DNA from: Arcicella sp040387735
GTDB taxonomy: Bacteria > Bacteroidota > Bacteroidia > Cytophagales > Spirosomataceae
Reading direction: 5' to 3'
DNA: 64,000 nt
Assembly (NCBI GenBank): GCA_040387735.1
Contig: JAZKDE010000074.1
Coordinates: forward strand, 1 to 64,000
Shown: positions 37,786 to 44,823 of the stretch, piece by piece
How positions within the stretch are numbered: position 1 is the stretch's first letter
Layout of the letters: every line of letters begins with the position of its first letter
Notes under the pieces: generated by a model
What the model saw: only the letters and a program-made list of their open reading frames with translations
What the model was told of the DNA's origin: nothing
The model's database searches: none
Position numbers and translations under genes: made by a program

Positions 37786-38112
37786 ATGTTTGATTTTTTT
37801 AAAACCAAAAAGAATTACGAAGATGTAACTGCGGCTACCTTCAATACATTAATGAGCGAAACGTCCAATGCTGTAATTATTGACGTAAGAACGCCCGCTG
37901 AGTTCAAGCAAAGTGCTATTCAAGGAGCAATAAATATTGATGCGATGGGTAATAATTTCACGCAAAAGATTTCGGAACTTGATAAAAACAAAACGTATTT
38001 TGTCTATTGTAGAAGTGGAAACCGTAGTGGAAGTGCTTGTAAATTAATGGGAAATGCAGGATTTGAGCATATTTATAATCTTTCGGGCGGGTTAATGAGA
38101 TGGCCTTACTAA
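37786..38112 (+). CDS. Single-domain rhodanese-like sulfurtransferase
   Basis: 108 residues, one rhodanese fold. The N-terminal part AVIIDVRTPAEFKQSAIQGA is typical, and the active loop YCRSGNRSG carries the catalytic Cys and an Arg. No signal peptide, so cytoplasmic. Bacteroidota and other bacteria often pair such proteins with small DUF2892 membrane proteins, together resembling E. coli YgaP split into parts. Here a small membrane protein starts 11 bp downstream. It probably carries sulfane sulfur between the thiosulfate/sulfide enzymes of the island. Confidence 0.9.
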   Translation: MFDFFKTKKNYEDVTAATFNTLMSETSNAVIIDVRTPAEFKQSAIQGAINIDAMGNNFTQKISELDKNKTYFVYCRSGNRSGSACKLMGNAGFEHIYNLSGGLMRWPY

Positions 38113-38123
38113 TTAATACTAAA

Positions 38124-38363
38124 ATGACAGCAATACTGAAAAATTGGGATTTCATGAGAATCCTACGTTTGGGAATGGGTTTGTGGATTATCTATTCGTC
38201 TTTCACTGACCGCCAGCCATTAATTGGACTTTTAGGAACATTTTTTGTTTATCAAGCTATTATGAATGTTGGATGTTGCGGTTCGGGAGGATGTAGTATT
38301 CCCACGGCCAAAATAGATGACAAAAATCAGCTAAAAGATGTTGATTATGAAGAAGTTAAGTAG
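38124..38363 (+). CDS. Small membrane protein with Cys-rich tail motif
   Basis: 79 residues from ATG 38124 (MTAILKNWDFMRILRLG); an alternative ATG at 38100 would overlap the rhodanese gene by 13 bp. One or two hydrophobic segments (about 10-28 and 34-47) are followed by GCCGSGGCSIP, giving three cysteines close together, then an acidic tail. The Cys cluster could bind metal or carry persulfide (inference). It resembles YgaP-like/DUF2892 membrane partners in size and context, but I cannot assign a family with certainty. Confidence 0.7.
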   Translation: MTAILKNWDFMRILRLGMGLWIIYSSFTDRQPLIGLLGTFFVYQAIMNVGCCGSGGCSIPTAKIDDKNQLKDVDYEEVK

Positions 38364-38491
38364 TGGTAAATGGATTATCTTTGGGTAAGATTGGATAGCA
38401 TTTTAGCAAAAATATGGCTCTCCAAAAGGCAAAAAATAACCATAACTTATCTTCAAGCAATCTTAAAACAACCCCTTAAACTAAAAATAAC

Positions 38492-38701
38492 ATGAAAAAG
38501 AACATGGGCGGCACTGACCGCATTATCCGAATTATTGTGGCAATTGTTGCCTTAGGTTTGTATTTTACCAATACAATTTCTGGCATTTTAGGAATTGTAG
38601 CTTTGGTTGTTGCGGGTATTTTTCTATTGACCAGTTTTGTGAGTTTTTGTCCACTTTACACTGTAATTGGTATTTCAACTTGTAGTGTTTCAAAAAAATA
38701 A
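38492..38701 (+). CDS. DUF2892 (YgaP-like) membrane protein
   Basis: 69 residues with the family opening MKKNMGGTDRIIRIIVAI, two membrane helices (about 11-29 and 32-50) and the C-terminal FCPLYTVIGISTC. DUF2892 domains form the membrane half of YgaP-type rhodaneses, whose helices dimerise and may pass small sulfur species. The upstream gap has TATCTTTG (38376-38383), a match to the -7 element, so it may have its own promoter without a CRP-like site. A 35-residue gene starts one base after the stop. Confidence 0.85.
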   Translation: MKKNMGGTDRIIRIIVAIVALGLYFTNTISGILGIVALVVAGIFLLTSFVSFCPLYTVIGISTCSVSKK

Positions 38702-38702
38702 A

Positions 38703-38810
38703 ATGGGAACAATCATTTTTACCATCGTAATGTTACACCTTTTGGTTGGCTTTGGATGGGTATTTTATAGATTAGAAATTCAAAAGAATAAGTCAGAAAC
38801 AGATAATTGA
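38703..38810 (+). CDS. 35-residue single-pass membrane peptide
   Basis: ATG 38703 to TGA 38808-38810. It starts 1 bp after the DUF2892 stop and ends 26 bp before a strong terminator. One hydrophobic helix (MGTIIFTIVMLHLLVGFGW) is followed by a charged tail (RLEIQKNKSETDN). Tight spacing and membrane-protein composition suggest it is translated and works with the DUF2892 protein; I recognise no family. Chance cannot be excluded at this length. Confidence 0.5.
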   Translation: MGTIIFTIVMLHLLVGFGWVFYRLEIQKNKSETDN

Positions 38811-38836
38811 TTGATTGTCTGTTACATATCCATACG

Positions 38837-38880
38837 AAAGAAACCCCACCACTAAAATATATAGTGGTGGGGTTTCTTTT
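38837..38880 (+). terminator. Strong terminator of the rhodanese/DUF2892 operon
   Basis: AAAGAAACCCCACCACT pairs perfectly over 17 bp with AGTGGTGGGGTTTCTTT around a 9-nt loop and ends in a T-run. Its A/T flanks make it usable in both directions. Confidence 0.9.
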
Positions 38881-38881
38881 A

Positions 38882-38926
38882 TGTAACAATTATCACAATT
38901 GATATTTAATCATTCCTATACCTTTG
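38882..38926 (+). promoter_or_regulatory. Crp/Fnr operator and -7 element before the TsdA-like gene
   Basis: TGTAACAATTATCACA (38882-38897) is the site closest to the CRP form TGTRA-N6-TCACA. TACCTTTG (38919-38926) is a full -7 match at 29.5 bp from the dyad centre. It begins immediately after the preceding terminator. Confidence 0.8.
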
Positions 38927-38957
38927 TTGTCATTATAAAATAAATTTAATTTTAAGT

Positions 38958-40046
38958 ATGACACAGCCCAATTTTGAAAATAATACTGACAAAATTACGA
39001 AAACTCTCAGCATTATGAGTGGTTTGTTAGCCGTGGCTTTTATTCTGATTTTGACGCTTGTTTACACTTCTCTTTTTGGTATTCCCGATTTTAAAACGGA
39101 TGAACCAATTGTAAAAAAAGCTTTCGTAAAACCTGATTCAAATTTTGTGCATCTTTGGACTGCTCCTGCCGATTGGCGAATGATAAAACTGGATACTTCA
39201 GAACAAAAATTGGTAAAATATGGACGTGAATTAATTGCCCATACCGCTGATTATTTAGGTCCAAAAGGTTCGGTAAAACATATTTCGAACGGAATGAATT
39301 GTCAGAATTGCCATTTGCAGGCAGGAACACAACCTTGGGGAAATAATTACTTTGCCGTTGAAGCCACATTTCCGAAATTTAGAGAACGTTCTGGAGCGGT
39401 TGAAAATCAAGTAAAACGGGTAAATGATTGTTTTGAAAGAAGTCTGAATGGTAAAGCACTTGATTCTAACAGCCACGAAATGCAAGCAATTTTGGCGTAC
39501 ATTAAATGGCTTGGTACGGATGTTCCCAAGAAAAAAGCCCCTCGTGGTTCTGGAATTTTTAAAATAAAAGGACTAAAAAGGCCCTGTGACCCTGTTTTGG
39601 GAAAAATTGTTTACGAACAAAAATGCCAAAGTTGTCACCAAGCTAATGGCGAAGGTGTGTTAGCATCCGATGGCAAAAATTTTACCTATCCACCACTTTG
39701 GGGCAAGCACAGCTATAATATTGGGGCGGGACTTTTCCGTATTTCAAATTTTGCGGGATACGTCAAATACAATATGCCTTACGGGGCAACGTATGAACGT
39801 CCGCAATTATCGGATGCTGATGCTTGGGATGTGGCTGCGTATGTGAATTCCATGCCACGTCCCACCAAAGATTTGAGTAAAGATTGGCCCAATATAGCGA
39901 GTAAACCTTTTGACCATCCTTTTGGCCCTTACGCTGATTCTTTTCCAGAAAAACAACATAAATTTGGACCATTCAAACCCATCAAAGAGTGGAAAGAGCA
40001 ACACAAAAATTTAAAAATCAAAAACCCTTCAATTGCAAAACTATGA
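38958..40046 (+). CDS. TsdA-like dihaem c-type cytochrome (thiosulfate dehydrogenase family)
   Basis: 362 residues. One N-terminal membrane anchor (about 20-42, VAFILILTLVYTSLF) is followed by two cytochrome c domains with haem motifs CQNCH (115-119) and CQSCH (223-227). Cys158 in VNDCFERSLNGKA lies 39 residues after the first haem His, like the Cys that ligates the active-site haem in TsdA thiosulfate dehydrogenases. Met273 (NMPYG) may ligate haem 2. TsdA joins two thiosulfates to tetrathionate or runs in reverse; a SoxA-like role is an alternative. It faces the periplasm. The stop overlaps the next start (ATGA), so a DsrE-like protein is translationally coupled to it. Confidence 0.88.
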   Translation: MTQPNFENNTDKITKTLSIMSGLLAVAFILILTLVYTSLFGIPDFKTDEPIVKKAFVKPDSNFVHLWTAPADWRMIKLDTSEQKLVKYGRELIAHTADYLGPKGSVKHISNGMNCQNCHLQAGTQPWGNNYFAVEATFPKFRERSGAVENQVKRVNDCFERSLNGKALDSNSHEMQAILAYIKWLGTDVPKKKAPRGSGIFKIKGLKRPCDPVLGKIVYEQKCQSCHQANGEGVLASDGKNFTYPPLWGKHSYNIGAGLFRISNFAGYVKYNMPYGATYERPQLSDADAWDVAAYVNSMPRPTKDLSKDWPNIASKPFDHPFGPYADSFPEKQHKFGPFKPIKEWKEQHKNLKIKNPSIAKL

Positions 40047-40465
40047 GAAATCGTTTCGTTATTCTGTCATTTTTGACCCTTATTTTGGTCAATGTTTCTT
40101 TTGGACAAACCGTTGAGAAACAGCATAAAATCGTTTTTCATCTCGCATCGAGTGATACTTTGGTACATAAATCCTTAGTGAAACAAGTTGCTAATGTGTT
40201 AGACTATTGGAAAAATGCTAAAATCGAGGTAGTTGTCCATAACAATGGAATCGGGTTTATGAAACAGGATGAAGCCCGTTTCGTAAAAGAAATAGATGCT
40301 TTAAGGGCTCGTGGGGCTGTTTTTGCCGTTTGTGAAAATACATTAAAACAACGAAAAATAGATAAATCTCAAATTTTGGTGGGAGCTACTTTCGTTCCCG
40401 TTGGATTGGCCGAAATAGTCTTGAAAGAAGAGGATGGTTGGTCGTATATCAAAGCAGGATTTTAG
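40043..40465 (+). CDS. Secreted DsrE/DsrF-like family protein
   Basis: 140 residues from ATG 40043, which overlaps the cytochrome stop as ATGA. The first 21 residues (MRNRFVILSFLTLILVNVSFG) are a signal peptide, so the protein is periplasmic, unlike cytoplasmic DsrE/TusD sulfur carriers. The fold features HKIVFHLASSD, VVVHNNGIGFM and FAVCENTLKQR match the family; Cys97 sits where DsrE/TusD carry their persulfide. It is a candidate sulfur-binding partner of the cytochrome, for example holding sulfane sulfur or a thiosulfate-derived intermediate (inference). Confidence 0.85.
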   Translation: MRNRFVILSFLTLILVNVSFGQTVEKQHKIVFHLASSDTLVHKSLVKQVANVLDYWKNAKIEVVVHNNGIGFMKQDEARFVKEIDALRARGAVFAVCENTLKQRKIDKSQILVGATFVPVGLAEIVLKEEDGWSYIKAGF

Positions 40466-40482
40466 AAAATATATTTTTTGTC

Positions 40483-40527
40483 TGTAACATTTATCACGAA
40501 CTCCGCTTTTTTACGGTCATAGTTTTG
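40483..40527 (+). promoter_or_regulatory. Crp/Fnr operator and -7 element before the porin/YeeE operon
   Basis: TGTAACATTTATCACG (40483-40498) is identical to the site before tauE. TAGTTTTG (40520-40527) is a full -7 match at 29.5 bp. The match with the tauE region continues for several bases beyond the core (CTGTAAC upstream, ACTCC downstream). Confidence 0.8.
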
Positions 40528-40544
40528 TAGAAAATTAATCAATA

Positions 40545-41948
40545 ATGATGAATCAATTTTACAAAATTATGTTAGTCGGATTTCTTGGAAATTTGTCGTG
40601 GCAAACCTTCGGGCAAGCGACAGAATTAAAAGTAGTCCCTAAAGATAGCAATACCGTTTTGCAAGCCATAACCAAAGGCAAGTTTTACGGGCAGGCTCGG
40701 TTGGTATCAATTTTCACAGATAATCAAAGTGGACTTTCCGATTATAATGCCACTGCTTTGGGTTTAGGGTTTGGGTATCGTTCGGATGTTTATAAAGGTT
40801 TTCAAATGGAAATTGGAGGATTTGTAACGCAGAATATATCCTCTTCCGATTTTACCATTGCTGACCCCGTAACCAAAGCTATTGACCGTTACGAAGTTGG
40901 TTTGTACGATTTGGCGGATGTCAGTCGGAAAAATTTATTATTGCGTTTGCAGACCTTATTTTTAAAATATCAGTTCAAAAAATCCTCCGTTTTAGTTGGC
41001 AACTATATTCCCAAAAATCTGTTTTTGAATGCTCAAGATGGCAGAATGTCGCCAACAATAGTACAAGGAATTGCGTTTGATTTGCGACCGAATAAAAAAA
41101 TACAGGTTAAATTAGATTGGATTTTGGGCGTTTCTCCTCGTTCAACTACGCATTGGTATTCGGTAGAAAATTCGGTAGGTTATTACCCACTCGGTGTAAA
41201 TGTGAACGGTACAAAATCGCAATATTTTGGCAATATTACCAGTGCAGGAATCGGAATATTGGATATTTATTACACACCAAATCCTGCGGTTCAAGTATTA
41301 GTGGGGAATATTTTGGCCGAAAATATGTTCAATACCGCTTACTTGAAAACAGAATTTACGCATAAAATTGACAATTCACATCGCCTGATGATTGGGGCTT
41401 TGTTAGTTCGGCAAAATGCTTTGGAAAATGGAGGCAATGCTGACCCTTTAAAAACCTATTTCCCTACTCAAAATCAGTCATTAATTATCAATTCACGGAT
41501 TGGATACAGTGCCAATTCGTGGGAAACTTCCTTGAATTTTGGTAGAACTACCGCTGAAGGTCGTTATTTAATGCCTCGTGAATGGGGCGTGGAGCAATTT
41601 TATACCTTTCTTCCCCGTGAGCGAATCGAAGGAGTGGGCGATGTTTGGGCGTATTCCACGAAACTCAGCAAAACATGGTTCAAAAAAAAGCTTAAATCAG
41701 AACTGGGATACGGTTATTATCGTTTTCCAGATGTAAAAAACGTTGCTTTGAATAAATACGGGATTCCTTCATTCACCCAATTTACCGCAAATGTAACCTT
41801 TCAGTTTTCGGGAAAAATGAAAGGTTTAAACGCCCAAATGCTCTTCGTCAGAAAAGATAATCGTGGCGAAATCTATGACAACGACCGTTACGTAATTAAT
41901 AAAGTAAATATGTCACAACTTAATTTTGTACTCAATTATCAATTATAA
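40545..41948 (+). CDS. Outer-membrane beta-barrel (porin-like) protein of the sulfur island
   Basis: 467 residues (or 466 from the second Met). A signal peptide (MLVGFLGNLSWQTFGQ) is followed by a chain of alternating amphipathic strands rich in aromatic and Gly residues, with YGQARLVSIFTDNQ at the start and a final strand ending in NYQL. Strand count and length fit a 16-18-stranded porin, loosely like OprD-type channels; family is not certain. It heads an operon with two YeeE/YedE-type transporter genes (3 bp gap to the next) and an AraC gene, under a Crp/Fnr site. It is probably the outer-membrane entry route for the sulfur anion taken up by YeeE (inference from context). Confidence 0.75.
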   Translation: MMNQFYKIMLVGFLGNLSWQTFGQATELKVVPKDSNTVLQAITKGKFYGQARLVSIFTDNQSGLSDYNATALGLGFGYRSDVYKGFQMEIGGFVTQNISSSDFTIADPVTKAIDRYEVGLYDLADVSRKNLLLRLQTLFLKYQFKKSSVLVGNYIPKNLFLNAQDGRMSPTIVQGIAFDLRPNKKIQVKLDWILGVSPRSTTHWYSVENSVGYYPLGVNVNGTKSQYFGNITSAGIGILDIYYTPNPAVQVLVGNILAENMFNTAYLKTEFTHKIDNSHRLMIGALLVRQNALENGGNADPLKTYFPTQNQSLIINSRIGYSANSWETSLNFGRTTAEGRYLMPREWGVEQFYTFLPRERIEGVGDVWAYSTKLSKTWFKKKLKSELGYGYYRFPDVKNVALNKYGIPSFTQFTANVTFQFSGKMKGLNAQMLFVRKDNRGEIYDNDRYVINKVNMSQLNFVLNYQL

Positions 41949-41951
41949 TCA

Positions 41952-42527
41952 ATGGAATATTTTTTAGAAATCATTCGTAAACCTTGGGCTTGGTACGTAG
42001 CAGGGCCATTAATCGGGCTAACAGTTCCCACATTATTACTCATCGGCAATAAATCATTCGGAATATCGTCGTCATTACGCCACATTTGTGCGGCTTGTTT
42101 GCCTGCCAATATTCCTTTCTTTAAATACGATTGGAAAAAAGAAATTTGGAATTTAGTATTTGTTTTGGGTGTATTTTTTGGAGGAATGATTGCCACCAAT
42201 TTCTTGGAAAATCCCAATGTATTTGTGCTTTCAGAAGCAACAATGGCGAATTTAAGTGCTTTAGGAATCAAAGATTTTTCGGGATTAATGCCCGCTGATT
42301 TATTCAGTGTTGAGGTTTTATTTTCAGTCAAAGGCTTAATATTCTTTGTTTTAGGCGGTTTTATGGTTGGTTTTGGAACTCGTTGGGCGGGCGGTTGTAC
42401 ATCGGGTCATGCCATTATGGGCTTGTCAAATTTGCAAGTTCCATCGTTGATTGCTACTTGTTGTTTTATGGTGGGCGGCTTCACAATGACCCATTTATTA
42501 ATGCCACTTATTTTTAAATTATTTTAA
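41952..42527 (+). CDS. YeeE/YedE family thiosulfate-type transporter, half 1
   Basis: 191 residues with about four to five membrane helices. The family signature with the conserved Cys is present: GFGTRWAGGCTSGHAIMG (about 138-155). Further cysteines are in RHICAACLPANIPFF (about 37-51) and ATCCFM. In single-chain YeeE/TsuA thiosulfate transporters two such repeats lie in one protein of about 350 residues; here the second repeat is on the next gene, so the pair likely assembles as one transporter. It starts 3 bp after the porin stop. Confidence 0.88.
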   Translation: MEYFLEIIRKPWAWYVAGPLIGLTVPTLLLIGNKSFGISSSLRHICAACLPANIPFFKYDWKKEIWNLVFVLGVFFGGMIATNFLENPNVFVLSEATMANLSALGIKDFSGLMPADLFSVEVLFSVKGLIFFVLGGFMVGFGTRWAGGCTSGHAIMGLSNLQVPSLIATCCFMVGGFTMTHLLMPLIFKLF

Positions 42528-42544
42528 TTCAAAAGCATCTTCTA

Positions 42545-43048
42545 ATGAAAAATAATCAAAATATATCAACTATGGAACAGGACGAACAACCTTTTGTTTG
42601 CGAAGCTCCCAACGATATGCAACAGTCCGAAAGTTGGACTGGTAACGTCAAATATTTAATTGTTGGCATCATGTTCGGAATTGTTTTTGTGAAAGCAGAA
42701 ATCATTTCGTGGTTCAGAATTCAAGAAATGTTCCGTTTACAAAGTTTCCACATGTACGGTGTTATTGGTAGTGCTGTGGTTGTCGGGATGGTTTCAGTTT
42801 TCTTGATTAAAAAGTTTAATATCAAGACTTTATCGGGAGAAGAAGTTGTGTTTCACCCAAAGAAATTCCAAAAAGGACAAATATACGGTGGTTTAATTTT
42901 TGGCTTAGGTTGGGCAATTACTGGAGCGTGTCCTGGTCCATTATTCGCCCAAATCGGTAGTGGTTATGTGGTAGTTTTAGCCACTTTATTAAGTGCCATT
43001 GCGGGTACTTGGACGTATGGTTTTTTCAAAGATAAATTACCAAACTAA
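42545..43048 (+). CDS. YeeE/YedE family thiosulfate-type transporter, half 2 (DUF6691-like)
   Basis: 167 residues with about four membrane helices; the start may be ATG 42545 or the internal ATG 42572 (MEQDEQPF). The second YeeE signature is GLGWAITGACPGPLFAQIGSG (about 118-137), whose Cys would sit in the transport path opposite the GGCTSGH Cys of half 1. 17 bp separate it from half 1, and the AraC gene starts 1 bp after its stop. Most likely imports thiosulfate or a related sulfur species through the inner membrane together with half 1. Confidence 0.88.
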   Translation: MKNNQNISTMEQDEQPFVCEAPNDMQQSESWTGNVKYLIVGIMFGIVFVKAEIISWFRIQEMFRLQSFHMYGVIGSAVVVGMVSVFLIKKFNIKTLSGEEVVFHPKKFQKGQIYGGLIFGLGWAITGACPGPLFAQIGSGYVVVLATLLSAIAGTWTYGFFKDKLPN

Positions 43049-43049
43049 A

Positions 43050-43919
43050 ATGAAAGCCAAATCTTTTCCCGTTTATTGTATAGAATCTTACCCTGACCAA
43101 AGTAAAAATAAGGATGATTTTTACATGACTAAACTCGAAGACTTGGTACAAGATTTCAAGAATATTGACCAATCTCACAGCCATAGTTTTTACATGGTTA
43201 TGTATATTCGGAAGGGTTCGGGAACGCATACCATAGATTTTAAAACATATCAGATAGCTCCCAATCAATTGTATTTTCTCACACCAGGGCAAGTGCATAA
43301 TTGGGAGTTGTCTCCTGATAGTGAAGGTTTTACGCTTTACTTTGAGACTAATTACTTTTCATCTCTTTATCCACAGCGACTTTTTAAATATCCTTTTTAT
43401 CACACCAATCAACAGAAACCATTATTGCAATTGGAGTCAAATGTTGTTTTTTTTGATAATATTTTTCAAGAAGCTTTCCAAGAATTTGCCACGCAGAAGC
43501 CCCGTAGAAATGAGGTTTTTTTATCGTATCTTTTTCTCATTCTCGAAAATGCCAATCGGTGCTACGATGATCTTCAAAATCCAGAACTTTACGGGCAGTA
43601 TTTCAAAATTCGTCAATTTGAGGAATTGATTAATTTGCATTATATCACCAAGAAAGAAATTAAAGACTACGCCGATATGATGAATATTACGCCCAATTAT
43701 TTAAATGCCCTTTGCAAGACTTTTCTCAATAAAACGGCCAGTTTACTTTTGCAAGAAAGGTTATTAATTGAGGCTCAACGTTTACTTACGCACACCGATT
43801 TAAGTATCAAAGAAATTGTTTTTCAGTTGGGTTTCAATGATACTTCCTACTTTACCCGCTTTTTTAGAAAGCTCACTGCTCAAACTCCCATTGAATTCCG
43901 TAAAGTATATTTAAAATAG
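43050..43919 (+). CDS. AraC family transcriptional regulator in the sulfur operon
   Basis: 289 residues from ATG 43050 (MKAKSFPVYCIESYP), one base after the transporter stop; a longer frame from 42993 overlaps the transporter gene and is rejected. N-terminal cupin-like sensor (MYIRKGSGTHTIDFKTYQ, LTPGQVHNWEL) and C-terminal AraC helix-turn-helix pair (about 190-285; IVFQLGFNDTSYFTRFFRKL). As the last gene of the porin/YeeE operon it may respond to the imported anion and adjust the operon, adding a second control layer to the Crp/Fnr sites. Confidence 0.88.
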   Translation: MKAKSFPVYCIESYPDQSKNKDDFYMTKLEDLVQDFKNIDQSHSHSFYMVMYIRKGSGTHTIDFKTYQIAPNQLYFLTPGQVHNWELSPDSEGFTLYFETNYFSSLYPQRLFKYPFYHTNQQKPLLQLESNVVFFDNIFQEAFQEFATQKPRRNEVFLSYLFLILENANRCYDDLQNPELYGQYFKIRQFEELINLHYITKKEIKDYADMMNITPNYLNALCKTFLNKTASLLLQERLLIEAQRLLTHTDLSIKEIVFQLGFNDTSYFTRFFRKLTAQTPIEFRKVYLK

Positions 43920-44025
43920 TTGATTTGTGCTATAATTATCTTGATTTGGAAAAACTTGATTGTTTTTCATTGTCGTACTTTGTATCCAAATAAATAGACG
44001 TTTACAATCATAAAAATAAAGTAAG

Positions 44026-44433
44026 ATGCTGAAAGGGAATAAGTTATATAGTATTATATTCAATAAATGTCCACATTGTCAAGAAGGAGATTTTTTTGAA
44101 AATAAACAGATTTTCAACCTAAAACAATTCGATAAAATTCATAAAAGATGCTCGGTTTGTGGTGAGAACTTTGAACCAGAACCGGGGTTTTATACGGGAG
44201 CGATGTACATAAGTTATGCTTTTAACGTGGCGTTTATTGTAACTACTTTTGTGATTTTTGTTGGATTCATAGACGTTGACCCTGTTAAATTGCTTTATTA
44301 TGTGGTGCCTTGTTTGGTGATTTTTACGACGATATTTTTTCGTTTAGCTCGTCGAATTTGGATTAACTTTTTTGTGGATTACAATGCGGATGAAGCATCG
44401 TACCCCAAGAATAAGCCAACTTACAAAGCATGA
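44026..44433 (+). CDS. DUF983 family membrane protein
   Basis: 135 residues. An N-terminal zinc-ribbon-like part has CPHC (about 15-18) and CSVCGENF (about 46-53), followed by the DUF983 segment EPGFYTGAMYISYAF and two membrane helices (about 68-90 and 97-115). Molecular function is unknown. No CRP-like site lies before it, so it may be independent of the sulfur regulon. A hairpin terminator follows 31 bp after the stop. Confidence 0.85.
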   Translation: MLKGNKLYSIIFNKCPHCQEGDFFENKQIFNLKQFDKIHKRCSVCGENFEPEPGFYTGAMYISYAFNVAFIVTTFVIFVGFIDVDPVKLLYYVVPCLVIFTTIFFRLARRIWINFFVDYNADEASYPKNKPTYKA

Positions 44434-44464
44434 AATAATTGTCAAGTATTTATAGTTTGAAACT

Positions 44465-44512
44465 AAACCTCCCTTGAACGTCGATTTGCTTGACGTTTGA
44501 AGGAGGTTTTAT
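44465..44512 (+). terminator. Terminator-like hairpin after DUF983 gene
   Basis: AAACCTCCCTTGAACGTC pairs with GACGTTTGAAGGAGGTTT (18 positions, one mismatch and two G-U) around a 9-nt loop, then TTTTAT. The inner part TTGAACGTCG matches the arm of the palindrome at 20583. Confidence 0.75.
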
Positions 44513-44561
44513 CGTTCGTATCAAAATAACCGTGAATGTTTTCAGAAAGATTAGGAAGCTG

Positions 44562-44606
44562 TGTGACATTTGTTACAGACGAACTGAAGTAAATAGTACA
44601 ATTTTG
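44562..44606 (+). promoter_or_regulatory. Crp/Fnr operator and -7 element before sqr
   Basis: TGTGACATTTGTTACA (44562-44577) is the most symmetric of the six sites. CAATTTTG (44599-44606) is one base off TAnnTTTG and begins 29.5 bp from the dyad centre. It lies 57 bp before the sqr ATG. Confidence 0.8.
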
Positions 44607-44713
44607 ATAAAAAATTAAACTAAATACTTTAAAATGAGCAAACATTATCAAATTCTTATCGTTGGAGGGGGAAATGCTGGTCTTTCGGCGATATTCTCGA
44701 AAGGGATGTAGCC

Positions 44714-44813
44714 ATGAAGAAAAAACGTTATTTGGTAAAACAGATCGTAGCGGCGCTCAAGCAAGTCGAATTACGCATGCCGGTGGTCGATCTGACCCGG
44801 CAACTGGGGATTT
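44714..44813 (+). CDS. IS3-family transposase OrfA, N-terminal fragment
   Basis: 33 codons from ATG 44714 to the N run: MKKKRYLVKQIVAALKQ, then VELRMPVVDLTRQLGI. This is the first helix-turn-helix of IS3/IS911-type OrfA proteins, which normally continues with SEQTFYRWK-like sequence. A Shine-Dalgarno-like AAAGGGA lies 8 bases upstream. The remaining OrfA and OrfB are missing behind the gap. Codon use is GC-richer than the host genes, suggesting a recent arrival from another lineage. Confidence 0.75.
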
Positions 44814-44823
44814 NNNNNNNNNN
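44814..44823. other. Assembly gap (10 N)
   Basis: Ten Ns join two contigs. The length is a placeholder, and the real distance is probably larger because the left contig ends inside an insertion sequence. Confidence 0.95.

Noticed and set aside
38100..38123. Earlier ATG for the small Cys-rich membrane protein, overlapping the rhodanese stop
   Set aside because: Possible, but the residues MALLINTK reflect the overlapping rhodanese end; ATG 38124 gives a more natural start after an 11-bp gap.
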